Positions 9,621-18,147 of a stretch of 59,065 nucleotides of DNA are shown here, piece by piece. The position numbers and the translations under genes were made by a program. Position 1 is the stretch's first letter; the number at the start of each line of letters is the position of its first letter. The stretch is from Methylobacterium segetis (GTDB taxonomy: Bacteria; Pseudomonadota; Alphaproteobacteria; Rhizobiales; Beijerinckiaceae): assembly GCF_004348265.1 (NCBI RefSeq), contig NZ_SMNT01000023.1, positions 1-59,065 of the forward strand. Reading direction: 5' to 3'. Under the pieces are notes generated by a model. That model ran no database searches, was not told the DNA's origin, and saw nothing but the letters and a program-made list of their open reading frames with translations.

Positions 9621-10460
9621 ATGGACGAGCTCTTCCCACCCTTCGCCCCGGACCCGAACGAGCCGAAGCCGCGCCGCTTCAAGCCGGTGCCGTTCCGCGT
9701 GATCGCCCCGAACATGATCACCCTGATGGCCCTGTGCCTCGGGCTCACCGCGATCCGTCTCGCCTTCGAGGGCAAGTTCGAGCCTGCGGTGATCGCGATC
9801 GTCGTGGCCGCCCTCCTCGACGGCGTCGACGGGCGGGTTGCGCGCCTCCTCAAAGGCACCTCCCGCTTCGGGGCGGAGCTCGATTCGCTGGCCGATTTCG
9901 TGAATTTCGGCTGCGCGCCGGCCCTCATCCTCTACGGCTTCGCGCTGTTCCATCTGCGCTCGGTCGGGTGGATCGTGGCCCTCATCTTCGCCATCGCGAT
10001 GGGCCTGCGCCTCGCCCGCTTCAACGCGATGCTGGACGACCCCAACCGGCCCGAGTGGAAGAAGGACTTCTTCGTCGGGATGCCCGCACCCGCCGGGGCG
10101 CTCACGGCGATGCTGCCGCTCTACCTCCACTTTCTCGGCTTCTCCTTCGAGAAATGGGCGGCGCCCCTGGTGCTGGTCTACGTCCTCTGTATCGCGCTCC
10201 TCGTCGTCTCGACCGTGCCCACCTTCTCGGGCAAGACGATCGGGAAGCGGGTGCCGCGTGCCTGGGTGCTGCCGATCTTCCTCCTCGGCGTCGCGATCTT
10301 CGGCGTAGCGATCAGCTTCCCGTTCGAGGTCATGGTCGCGATCAGCCTCGCCTATCTGGCTGTGATTCCGATCGGCGCGATGCAGTACCGACGCCGCGTG
10401 AGGCGGGAGGCCGGGGTTCGGGCGCCTCTGACGGACGAGCCCGGAGCACCGCGGACCTGA
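9621..10460 (+). CDS. pssA: CDP-diacylglycerol--serine O-phosphatidyltransferase
   Basis: This inner-membrane enzyme condenses CDP-diacylglycerol with serine to make phosphatidylserine, the substrate of the upstream Psd. The 279-residue protein shows the CDP-alcohol phosphotransferase signature near residues 72-94: DGVDGRVAR, then GAELDSLADF, fitting DG..AR........G..LDS..D. Several hydrophobic helices follow. The ATG at 9621 is preceded by GAGGGGAGGGG; the upstream in-frame extension overlaps psd and is rejected. The gene pair is consistent with phosphatidylethanolamine being a main membrane lipid here. Confidence 0.95.
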   Translation: MDELFPPFAPDPNEPKPRRFKPVPFRVIAPNMITLMALCLGLTAIRLAFEGKFEPAVIAIVVAALLDGVDGRVARLLKGTSRFGAELDSLADFVNFGCAPALILYGFALFHLRSVGWIVALIFAIAMGLRLARFNAMLDDPNRPEWKKDFFVGMPAPAGALTAMLPLYLHFLGFSFEKWAAPLVLVYVLCIALLVVSTVPTFSGKTIGKRVPRAWVLPIFLLGVAIFGVAISFPFEVMVAISLAYLAVIPIGAMQYRRRVRREAGVRAPLTDEPGAPRT

Positions 10461-10600
10461 CGCCCCGGGGCCGGTGCTCTCCGCGATTCCGGAGCCCGCT
10501 TCCGCCGTGGATAGGTGCCGCCCGGTCTGTCTCGGCGCAACGTCTTTCCCTAAGCTTCGCGGGGGCCGCGTGCGGCGGCCTTTCCTAGCGGAGGGCTGCG

Positions 10601-11029
10601 ATGCTCGAGGAATTCAAAAAATTCGCGCTGCGCGGCAACGTGGTCGACCTCGCCGTCGGCGTCATCATCGGCGCGGCCTTCGGCGCCATCGTGACCTCGG
10701 CGGTGCAGGACGTCTTCATGCCGATGATCGGCGCCGTGACCGGCGGCCTCGACTTCTCGAACTACTACATCCCCCTCTCGTCGAAGGTGCAGACCGGCCT
10801 CGCCTACGCGGAGGCCAAGAAGCAGGGCGCCGTGCTCGGTTACGGGCAGTTCATCACCGTGGCGCTGAATTTCATGATCGTCGCCTTCGTGCTCTTCCTC
10901 GTGATCCGCGCCATGAACAAGCTGCAGACCCGCGAGGAAAAGAAGCCCGAGGCCGTGGCCGAGGTGCCGGCGGACGTGAGGATCCTGGGAGAGATCCGCG
11001 ACCTACTTGCCGTTCGCCCGCGCGTCTGA
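10601..11029 (+). CDS. mscL: Large-conductance mechanosensitive channel MscL
   Basis: MscL forms a homopentameric inner-membrane pore that opens under high membrane tension and releases solutes during hypo-osmotic shock. The 142 residues match the family. The N-terminal amphipathic helix and first pore helix are clear ([20 protein letters not shown], glycine/alanine-rich pore lining). Helix two is [20 protein letters not shown], followed by the charged C-terminal bundle helix. An AGCGGAGGG ribosome site precedes the ATG. The 3' end overlaps the convergent gene at 11003 by 27 bp. Confidence 0.97.
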   Translation: MLEEFKKFALRGNVVDLAVGVIIGAAFGAIVTSAVQDVFMPMIGAVTGGLDFSNYYIPLSSKVQTGLAYAEAKKQGAVLGYGQFITVALNFMIVAFVLFLVIRAMNKLQTREEKKPEAVAEVPADVRILGEIRDLLAVRPRV

Positions 11030-11290
11030 CGGGCCCTCGCCCGGCTCCAGACCGAAGGCGTCGAGAATGCGGTCCAGCGCATCTCCCACGGCGGCGGTGC
11101 CCTCCTCGTGCGTCTTCAGGCGCGTCTCAAGGCGTTTGATCTGCGGCTCGAAGGCCTTAGGCACCGCCTCGTCGCCGAGGAATTCCGGCTTGCCGGCGTC
11201 CACATGGTAGACGGTTCGAAGCTGCTGGCCGAGATGGTCCCGGACCGGCTCGGGGAGGACAGGATCGGACTCGGTGTCGTCGTTCTGCAT
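11003..11290 (-). CDS. Small protein resembling a NepR anti-sigma factor
   Basis: This 95-residue acidic protein is of uncertain family. Its N-terminal half, [15 protein letters not shown], then [16 protein letters not shown], lines up with the NepR pattern (a helix with hydrophobic-Gly-x-x-LR-x-x-Y, then P-x-x-F, then a second helix ending LE). It also lines up with the N-terminus of the sigma factor at 12021-12761 (RTHLGDHLRNAY, then MPNRFAELIEKLEAAL). A 7-residue insertion separates the two helices relative to that protein. NepR binds EcfG sigma factors in the alphaproteobacterial general stress response. The ribosome site GGAG lies upstream of ATG 11290. The similarity is weak, so the role is inference; the reading frame itself is convincing. 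Confidence 0.6.
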   Translation of the reverse strand: MQNDDTESDPVLPEPVRDHLGQQLRTVYHVDAGKPEFLGDEAVPKAFEPQIKRLETRLKTHEEGTAAVGDALDRILDAFGLEPGEGPSDARANGK

Positions 11291-11404
11291 TGTCGCGATC
11301 TCCGTTACTCGATCACGCTAACGTGTCGGCAAGGTCAGCGTTGCGCGGCAATGGCAGAGAAAAGGTGAGGTTCCGAACGCGCTCACCGTCTTGTGTAAAC
11401 GACG

Positions 11405-11433
11405 AAGGCCCCGACGCGGCGCGTCGGGGCCTT
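11405..11433 (-). terminator. Terminator for the DUF1236 gene
   Basis: A perfect 13-bp inverted repeat (AAGGCCCCGACGC and its complement) with a 3-nt loop lies 35 bp downstream of the stop at 11468. On the minus strand a short T-containing stretch follows. It could also stop readthrough from the opposite direction. Confidence 0.75.
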
Positions 11434-11467
11434 GTCCTGTAAGGCGCCGCAGGGCGCCGCGCCGAGC

Positions 11468-11881
11468 TTAGTCGATCACTTCGACGATGCGGTGGCTACG
11501 GTCGACCAGCACCGGGCGATCGTTCACCACCGTGTAGCGGTAGCCGGGCTTCACGCGGTAATCGTCCGGCACCTCGTAGTAGGTCACGCCGCTGCTCGGC
11601 AGCGTGGTGCCGACGGCGACGCGGCCGTCGTAATCGTAGGAGCGCACGCGACGCTCGGTGACGTAGCTGCGGAAGCGCGGGCGATCATCGACGCCGAGGA
11701 TGCCGCCGACCGTGCCCGTGGCCGCGCCGACCGCGCCGCCGACGATCGCGCCGACCGGGCCCGCCGCATCGGCGCCGTCGCGAGCGCCCTGCTCGGCACC
11801 GCGCACGAGGCCCTGGGCCTGGGCGGCCATCGGGAGGGCGAGAGCGATCGCGGAAGCCGCGAGGAGGGTCTTGATCTTCAT
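11468..11881 (-). CDS. DUF1236 secreted protein with glycine zipper
   Basis: This 137-residue protein has a signal peptide (KIKTLLAASAIALALPMAAQAQ). The middle holds a glycine-zipper stretch (GAIVGGAVGAATGTVGGILG, about residues 43-62), which can pack into membranes. The C-terminal part has the DUF1236 motif (YYEVPDDYRVKPGYRYTVV, then a VLVDRSHRIVEVI-type end). The function is unknown; the family is common in Rhizobiales envelopes. It sits between the two NepR-like genes on the same strand and has its own terminator, so it is probably a separate unit that may belong to the stress regulon by proximity only. Confidence 0.85.
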   Translation of the reverse strand: MKIKTLLAASAIALALPMAAQAQGLVRGAEQGARDGADAAGPVGAIVGGAVGAATGTVGGILGVDDRPRFRSYVTERRVRSYDYDGRVAVGTTLPSSGVTYYEVPDDYRVKPGYRYTVVNDRPVLVDRSHRIVEVID

Positions 11882-12020
11882 AGAGAAATCTCCGGTTTCA
11901 AGGGACCGATGCGCTCAAGGTGCACAGCGGAGCTTGGGCCGGTAACGCGCGATATCCCGAAAGGGATGCGTCGAAATTTCCTATGCCTATAATTTGTTCA
12001 ACGCCGATTCGACGGTGCGA

Positions 12021-12761
12021 TCAGGCTTCCTTCGGCATGGCCGACTGGATGAAGCGGTCCGAGCCGAGATCCTCCTCGTCATAGCCGAGAAGCTCGGCGA
12101 GGCGCCCGCGGGCGCGGCTGACGCGGCTCTTCACGGTGCCGACCTTGCAGCCCATGATCGTGGCGGCCTCCTCGTAGGACACGCCCTCGGCGCCCACGAG
12201 GACGAGGGCCTCGCGCTGGTCCGGCGGCAGCTTGGCGAGGGCGCTCTGCAGGTCCTCGACGTCGAGGCGGTCGCCCTGATGGGGAGCGGTGGCGAGGCGG
12301 GCCGCGTAGGAGCCGTCCTGATCCTCGACCTCGCGGACGCGCTTGCGGTGGTCCGAGTAGAAGATGTTCCGCAGGATCGTGAACAGCCAGGCATTGAGGT
12401 TGGTGCCCGGCTGGAAGCGGGCTCGGTGCTGCCAGCCCTTCAGGAGCGTGTCCTGCACGAGGTCGTCGGAGCGGGCGGGATTGGAGGTCAGCGAGAGGGC
12501 GAAGGCCCGCAGGCTGGGTACGGCCGCGAGCAGACCGTCACGGAAATCCGGCTCGACGGCCTCGCCCTGTGCGCGCAGGGCCGCTTCCAGCTTCTCGATC
12601 AGCTCGGCGAAACGGTTCGGCATCTCGGCCTGGCCGATCGCCTCGTAGGCGTTGCGCAGGTGATCGCCGAGATGCGTGCGGATACTGGCGCTCAGGTTCG
12701 GCCGCGCGTCCGAATCGCCGTCGTGGCGGTCTGGGAGGGTCTGGATCTCGTCGCTCTGCAT
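12021..12761 (-). CDS. ecfG: EcfG-type ECF sigma factor with an N-terminal NepR-like domain
   Basis: This 246-residue protein combines two parts. Residues about 69-240 are an EcfG (ECF15) sigma factor: LLAAVPSLRAFALSL, DDLVQDTLLKGW and LNAWLFTILRN for region 2, then LPPDQREALVLVGAEGVSYE and CKVGTVKSRVSRARGRL for region 4. Residues about 24-62 (IRTHLGDHLRNAY, MPNRFAELIEKLEAAL) look like NepR, the anti-sigma factor normally made by a separate gene just upstream of ecfG. Both parts are read in one frame with no stop. A shorter product could start at the Met near residue 47, but I see no strong ribosome site for either start. EcfG directs the general stress response released by PhyR. It is transcribed downstream of the amidotransferase gene. 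Confidence 0.85.
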   Translation of the reverse strand: MQSDEIQTLPDRHDGDSDARPNLSASIRTHLGDHLRNAYEAIGQAEMPNRFAELIEKLEAALRAQGEAVEPDFRDGLLAAVPSLRAFALSLTSNPARSDDLVQDTLLKGWQHRARFQPGTNLNAWLFTILRNIFYSDHRKRVREVEDQDGSYAARLATAPHQGDRLDVEDLQSALAKLPPDQREALVLVGAEGVSYEEAATIMGCKVGTVKSRVSRARGRLAELLGYDEEDLGSDRFIQSAMPKEA

Positions 12762-12887
12762 GGCTCGTCTTGATATGTTCTTGCTGCGCAGGCCGGCGGT
12801 CCTCTTCCGGCAGGCGGCATGGTTTGACGAGGGTTGTAGCGCATCAAGCTCCCGTGCGCACCCTGCGGCGCCGTGTCGGGACGCCGA

Positions 12888-13712
12888 TCAACAGGCGTGG
12901 GAGGCGCTCACGGGCGCCGCGAGCGTCCGGGCCGCGCGGCTCGGCTTGAGGAGGCGGATGCCCCCGTCGCGCAGGACGAGCACGTCCCCCCGCTCGAGGT
13001 CGGTCCAGGTCTCGTCGCGGGTCAGGGCCTGGGTGGCGATCACGGTGACGACATCGCGCTCCGTGGTCTCCTGCGCGAAATCGACGTGCCAATCCTCGTC
13101 GATCAGCGTCGCCGTGCCGAAGGGCGCCGAGCGGGTCAGGTAGCAGAGCCGCTTGCCGCAATGCGCGTAGAGGGAGCGGCTGTCCGACAGGAGCATGTTG
13201 AACACGCCCCGGCCGTGCAATTCGGCGCAGAGGTCGGCCACCGCGCGATCGAGGGCCCCGGGCTTCGGCAGGCCGCGCCAGCGCGCCTGGAGCTGCCCCA
13301 TCATCCAGCAGAAGGCGTGCTCGCTGTCGGTGGTGCCGACGGGGTGGAAGCCGGTGAGCGGCAGCCGCTTCACGCCCTTCAGCTGGCCGTTATGCGCGAA
13401 GGTCCAGCGCCGTCCCCACAATTCGCGGGAGAAGGGATGGGTATTCTCAAGCGACACGCGCCCGCGATTGGCCTTGCGGACATGCGCCACGACGATGCGG
13501 CTCTTGATCGGGTAGTTCCGCAGGAGCTTGGCGAGTTCGGAGCGCGCGCTCGGCTCGGGATCGTGGAAGGTCCTGCAGCCCCGGCCCTCGTAGAAGCTGA
13601 TGCCCCACCCGTCCGCGTGCGGTCCGGTCTCGCCGCCCCTGCGGGCCAGGGCGGCGAAGGAGAAGCGGATATCGGTGGGCACGTTCGCGCTCATGCCGAG
13701 CAGTTCGCACAT
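12888..13712 (-). CDS. Class II glutamine amidotransferase (YafJ-like)
   Basis: This 274-residue protein has an N-terminal nucleophile glutaminase fold. Cys2 (MCELLGMSA) becomes the catalytic nucleophile after Met removal. Also visible are the glutamine-binding RRGGETGPHADGWG block, the FAHNGQLKG motif and GTTDSEHAFCWM. It has no synthetase domain, so the acceptor of the released ammonia is unknown, as for E. coli YafJ. Starting at ATG 13712 is essential because it places Cys2 correctly; the longer frame is spurious. It stands upstream of the sigma factor gene with a 126-bp gap. Confidence 0.92.
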   Translation of the reverse strand: MCELLGMSANVPTDIRFSFAALARRGGETGPHADGWGISFYEGRGCRTFHDPEPSARSELAKLLRNYPIKSRIVVAHVRKANRGRVSLENTHPFSRELWGRRWTFAHNGQLKGVKRLPLTGFHPVGTTDSEHAFCWMMGQLQARWRGLPKPGALDRAVADLCAELHGRGVFNMLLSDSRSLYAHCGKRLCYLTRSAPFGTATLIDEDWHVDFAQETTERDVVTVIATQALTRDETWTDLERGDVLVLRDGGIRLLKPSRAARTLAAPVSASHAC

Positions 13713-14028
13713 CGTTGGATTTTCGACGCTGACGGGAGACCGGGAGCCGAGATGTAGAAGCGTCGCGCCGCTCGAACAACCGTCACGCTCGCGCGCGCCG
13801 ATGTATTCGGCGCGTGTCTTGCGTTGCAGGCTGCAGCAGCCGGCTGCCTCACATGCTCCGAATGAGCCGCGCACCCGGAAGGCGGGTGAGGCCCGATTAT
13901 CCCTCGTTGCCCCAAGTGCCCTGCGACCCGTCACATCATCCACGTCGGCCGGGTGCGCGGTCGCGCTTTGCGCGCGCCCCGACGCGCCGTAAGACCGCGC
14001 CAAGCCCGCACTCGAGCCCGGGACTGCG
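13713..14028. other. Divergent intergenic region, 316 bp
   Basis: This region separates the amidotransferase (minus) from the ABC-like gene (plus) and should hold both promoters. No RNA gene, strong hairpin or clear sigma consensus is recognised. Confidence 0.5.
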
Positions 14029-16590
14029 ATGGAACGCGATCCGATCCTCTTCGCGTGGCGCGCCGCGAAAAGCCGGCACGCTGCGGCGGTCGCGCTGGCA
14101 CTCGGCGTGGGTGCGCCGCTCGCCGCGCTCGCGCTCCTGTGCCTGCGCGACCTCGCCGACACGCTCGGCCGGGACACCGCGACAATCCTGCCCTTCCTAC
14201 GCCTGTCCGTCGCGTCCTCGGACGGCGAGATCGTGCTGGCGGAGGGCTGGCCCCTCTCCCCGGTCGCCCTCGAACTTGCGGGGTTCCTCACGCTCGCCGC
14301 CGTCGCGCTCCTCCTCGCCGCCCTCGGCTGGGTGGTGGCGCGACTGTGCTTCTCCGCCGAGGCGCGAGCCGTGTGGCAGCTTCGGCGGGCGACGACCGAC
14401 GCGATCCTCAATGCGCCGCTCGGAGCGCGCGACGAAGCGCGCGGCCTCGCGCATCTCGTCGGGGAGTTGTTGGGACGCGTGGACGGTTTGCTGGCCGTCG
14501 GCATCCTCGTGCCCGCATTGACGATTGCGGCGATCCTGATGGCAGCCCTCGCCTCCGCTGTCGCGGCGCCGCGGCTCCTGCCCGTCGCCGTCGTGGGCCT
14601 GCTCGCCTCCGGATTGGCGGGCACACTCATCCTGCGCGGCGGCCGAGCCCGGGCGTCTCTGCGCCGCAATGTCAGCGGGCTGGTCGAGCGTACGCTCGTC
14701 GATCTGGTGCGCCGCCTGCCGGCCGTGCGGGCCCACGGTGCCGCCGCGCAGGAGCGCGCCCGGCTCCGCGCGAAGGCCGTCGCGAGTCGCGGCGCACTCG
14801 GTCACGCCGAGGCGCGCCTGGCCTATGCCCGTGCCCCGGCGGTGGCGCTCGCCGTGCTCCTACCTGCGCTGGCGCTCGGTGCGGCCCTGTGGCGGGGCGG
14901 AACCGTGCCGGGGGCACCGCCCGCCGCACCCGTCTCGCCGGGCGCGCTCGCCGCGGCGGCGGGCGCCTTCGGCCTCGCCGCCCTGCTGCTCGCCGTGACG
15001 CTGCGCCTCTACGTCCTGCGCGCCGACATCGCCCCCACTTTCCGCGAAATCGTCCGGTCTCTCGACGAGCTCGAGCGGCGACGCCCGCGCAGGACCACCC
15101 ACGCCGTCCCCGTGCCCCGGGCGGGTCTTCTCACGCTCACGACAGTCGGCGCCTACGATCCGGCTTCCGGCGAGCGCCTCGTCGCGGCCGACCTCGTGCT
15201 GCCGATGCCGGGGCACGTGGCCATCGCGGGCGGGCGCGGCAGCGGCGCCCGCGTGCTGGCGGGTGTCCTGGCCGGCCAGATCGAGCCGACTGCAGGGTCC
15301 GCGACCTTCGACGGGCACGACATGCGGACCTTCGAGCCGGCCGAGCGCGCCCGGCGGATTGCCTTCGCCGCGGGCGAAGCCATCCTGATCGAGGGGACGT
15401 TGCGCCAGAACCTGCTCTACGGCACCGAGCCCGCCGCAACGATTCCGGAAGCGAGCTTCGTCGAGACGCTCCGCCTGACGGGGCTCGACGGCTTCGTCTA
15501 CGCCCGAGGTCTCGTCGGGCGCGTCGATCCGGCGGCCGATCCCGAACTCGCGGGCGCCGTGGTCGCGGCCCGTCAGGCGGTGCGCGCGGCCCTGGCGGCG
15601 GACAATGCCGAGCGGCTCGTCGAGGCCTTCGATCCCGACCGCTACAACCATCAGGCGACGGTCGGAGAAAACATCCTGTTCGGCGAGTCGATCGGTACGG
15701 CCTTCGCGCCGGCCAATCTCGGCCGGCATCCCTATCTGCGTGCGGTGCTGGAGGCGGAGGATCTCACGCGCGCCCTCACCGAGATCGGCCTGCAGGTCGC
15801 ACGGAGCACGGTCGAGATCTTCGCCGACCTCCCGAACGATCATCCGCTCTTCGACGCGTTCTCGCTCTTCCCGGCCGCTGAGCGGGCCTATTTCGAGGAT
15901 CTCGTCGCCCGCCAGTCCGAGGCCAGTGGCTGGCGCCGGGGGGCGCCCGGGCAACGCGACCGCGAGCGGCTGATCGGCCTCTCGCTCCGTTACAGCGAGA
16001 CACGGCACCGCTTCGGCCTGATCGACGCCGCTTTCGAGGAGCGGCTCGTGGCCGCCCGCCGGTCCTTCGCCGCGATGCTGCCGACGCACCTGCGGGGACA
16101 GGTCGAGTTCTACGATCCCACTCGGGTCAACGCCGCGGCGAGCCTTGAGGAGAACCTGCTCTTCGGCCGCATTGCCTACGGCGAGGCCGGGGCCGAGGCG
16201 CGGGTGCGTGCGCTGGTGCGCCGCGTGCTCTCCGACGAAGGGCTGGAGCGCACCGTGTACCGTCTCGGCCTCGAGAGCCGCGTGGAGCCCGCGGGCGGGG
16301 GCAGCGGGCTCGGCGAAGGCGCGATCGGCCCGAGGGAGCGCATTGCCATCGATCTTGCCCGCTGCATCATCCGCGACCCCGACATCCTCGTCGTCGCGAT
16401 CCTCATGGAGGAGCGCAAGAGCGACGAGTTCCGCGAGCGCCTTGCCCGCCTCCGGTCGGCCCGCGCCGGGAGCGGCCTGATCGTCTGCCTGCCGGATTCC
16501 GCCGACCTCGAGGCGCTGCCGCCCTTCGACGCCGTGGTCCAGATCGCCCGCAACACGGTCGTTGCGCGCGAGGAAGCTGTGCCGGCCTGA
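14029..16590 (+). CDS. ABC-exporter-like membrane protein with degenerate ATPase modules
   Basis: This 853-residue protein has about six hydrophobic segments in residues 20-330, arranged like an ABC exporter membrane domain. A nucleotide-binding-like region follows. Its Walker A position reads GGRGSGARV (about 401-409), so the essential Lys-Ser/Thr is missing. The signature region reads GLGEGAIGPRERIAIDLARC instead of LSGGQ, and Walker B lacks its Glu (DILVVAILMEE). The motif that follows the Q-loop in ABC exporters occurs three times: QNLLYG (about 460), ENILFG (about 547) and ENLLFG (about 707), suggesting tandem partial modules. ATP hydrolysis is doubtful. The frame is intact and has high-GC codon use, so it is a maintained gene, not a pseudogene. 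The substrate and role are unknown. Confidence 0.8.
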   Translation: MERDPILFAWRAAKSRHAAAVALALGVGAPLAALALLCLRDLADTLGRDTATILPFLRLSVASSDGEIVLAEGWPLSPVALELAGFLTLAAVALLLAALGWVVARLCFSAEARAVWQLRRATTDAILNAPLGARDEARGLAHLVGELLGRVDGLLAVGILVPALTIAAILMAALASAVAAPRLLPVAVVGLLASGLAGTLILRGGRARASLRRNVSGLVERTLVDLVRRLPAVRAHGAAAQERARLRAKAVASRGALGHAEARLAYARAPAVALAVLLPALALGAALWRGGTVPGAPPAAPVSPGALAAAAGAFGLAALLLAVTLRLYVLRADIAPTFREIVRSLDELERRRPRRTTHAVPVPRAGLLTLTTVGAYDPASGERLVAADLVLPMPGHVAIAGGRGSGARVLAGVLAGQIEPTAGSATFDGHDMRTFEPAERARRIAFAAGEAILIEGTLRQNLLYGTEPAATIPEASFVETLRLTGLDGFVYARGLVGRVDPAADPELAGAVVAARQAVRAALAADNAERLVEAFDPDRYNHQATVGENILFGESIGTAFAPANLGRHPYLRAVLEAEDLTRALTEIGLQVARSTVEIFADLPNDHPLFDAFSLFPAAERAYFEDLVARQSEASGWRRGAPGQRDRERLIGLSLRYSETRHRFGLIDAAFEERLVAARRSFAAMLPTHLRGQVEFYDPTRVNAAASLEENLLFGRIAYGEAGAEARVRALVRRVLSDEGLERTVYRLGLESRVEPAGGGSGLGEGAIGPRERIAIDLARCIIRDPDILVVAILMEERKSDEFRERLARLRSARAGSGLIVCLPDSADLEALPPFDAVVQIARNTVVAREEAVPA

Positions 16591-16718
16591 GGGGACGATG
16601 GGTCCCGGGCGCGATACCAGCCTCACCCCCGCCGCAATGGCTCGCCACCGTCTCGAATCGTGCGTGCTCCGTGCCGCACCGGCGGGCCGACCGGCGTCGT
16701 CGATTTCCCGGGCCGCTC

Positions 16719-17945
16719 ATGCTCCCTGCCATTGCCGGACAGCTCTCGCGGGGCGCGATCCTCGCCGTCGCGCTCGGCGTATCGCTGCTGCCCGGCGCCG
16801 CGGGCGCGCAGAATGCCAAGGCCGAGGCGCCGATCCCGGCCGCGACCCTGTCGCTGATGGCATCCAAGGGCACGAGCGCCTCCGCACCCGTTCTGTTTCG
16901 CGCCTACAAGAAGGAATCCGAGATCGAGGTCTGGAAGAAGGCGGCCGGCGGACGTTTCGTCCACGTGAAGACCTTCCCGATCTGCCGCTGGTCCGGCCAG
17001 CTCGGGCCGAAGCGCAAGAACGGCGACCGGCAGACGCCGGAAGGGTTCTACAGCGTGGCCAAGAGCCAGATGAACCCGAACTCGCGCTACTATCTCTCCT
17101 TCGACGTCGGCTACCCGAACGCCTTCGACCGCGCCCATGGCGGCACGGGCTCCGCCGTGATGGTCCACGGCGTGTGCTCGTCGATGGGCTGCTTCGCCAT
17201 GACCGATCAGGTCGTCGGCGAGATCTACGCCATCGCCCGGGATGCGCTGGCGGGCGGGCAGGCGGCCTTCCAGTTCCAGTCCTATCCGTTCCGGATGACG
17301 GCCGCGAATATGGCGCGCCACCGGACGGACCCGAACATCGCCTTCTGGCGGCAGCTGAAGGAGGGATCCGACCGCTTCGAGGCGACGGGCGAGGAGGTGC
17401 AGGTGACCGTCGAGGCGGGCCGCTACGCCTTCACCCCCGCGAAGGAGCCGGCCAAGGAGCGCGCGGTCGCGATCCGGCGCGCGGCCGAGGAGGCGCGCAT
17501 CGCGGCCCTCGTGGACGATGGGGCCGCCGCGGTGCGCACCACCTATTCCGACGGCGGCCAGAACGCGTTCTGGGCGGCGCTCGCCTCGAAGGGCGTCTCG
17601 CTCGGGGAGGTCAGCCGACCGGAGGCCCTGGCCTATGCCGGGCAGGAGGTCGTGGTGATCCCGGCGCGCCGGGCGCCCGCGCCCGTGCCGGAGGCGATCT
17701 GGGCCGGCTGGATCGCGCCGGGCAGCGGCCTCTCATTCGATCCGGTCTCCGCGCGCTTCGTGGCGGCCTACGAGCGGGTGCCCGACCCGTTCTCCGATTC
17801 CCCCGCGACCTACGCCGACACGCTGCCGAGGCTCGTGCGCATCGCACTGGCCGGGCAGGGCTCGGACCCGGCTGCCCGCGGGGAAGCTCATTGGGCTTAC
17901 GCCGCCGACCCGGCCACCCAGCCGGGCCGGCTGGCGCAGCGCTGA
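16719..17945 (+). CDS. L,D-transpeptidase (YkuD family)
   Basis: This periplasmic enzyme is predicted to form 3-3 crosslinks in peptidoglycan or attach proteins to it. The 408-residue protein begins with a signal peptide (about residues 8-28, cleavage after AGAQ). The YkuD catalytic motif is clear: MVHGVCSSMGCFAMTD around residue 150, with the catalytic His and Cys in HG....S.GC. Upstream blocks (FPICRWSGQLGPK, GDRQTPEGFY) are family-typical. The remaining C-terminal half is Ala-rich without a known domain. The start is ATG 16719 by signal-peptide position; a GTG at 16671 is possible. It lies 128 bp after the ABC-like gene. Confidence 0.9.
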   Translation: MLPAIAGQLSRGAILAVALGVSLLPGAAGAQNAKAEAPIPAATLSLMASKGTSASAPVLFRAYKKESEIEVWKKAAGGRFVHVKTFPICRWSGQLGPKRKNGDRQTPEGFYSVAKSQMNPNSRYYLSFDVGYPNAFDRAHGGTGSAVMVHGVCSSMGCFAMTDQVVGEIYAIARDALAGGQAAFQFQSYPFRMTAANMARHRTDPNIAFWRQLKEGSDRFEATGEEVQVTVEAGRYAFTPAKEPAKERAVAIRRAAEEARIAALVDDGAAAVRTTYSDGGQNAFWAALASKGVSLGEVSRPEALAYAGQEVVVIPARRAPAPVPEAIWAGWIAPGSGLSFDPVSARFVAAYERVPDPFSDSPATYADTLPRLVRIALAGQGSDPAARGEAHWAYAADPATQPGRLAQR

Positions 17946-18147
17946 CGCGCGGCGGAGAGAGCATCGTGGAGGTCCCGCGGCGTGTGCGCGCACGCACATC
18001 AGAAACGCACCGCAACGACCACCTCACAGAGCGTGGAGAGCGCGAGGCGCCTCTTGCCCACCGGCCGAGCGGCGCGGATGCATTGACGCCGCCGCGGCGA
18101 AAGGGTCCTGATCGTGAGCGATCAGGTCAGTTGGTATAACGACCCCG

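Noticed and set aside
11880..12860. Search for EcfG-type promoters (GGAAC, 16-17 bp spacer, CGTT) around the stress genes
   Set aside because: No site with both boxes at acceptable spacing was found by eye.
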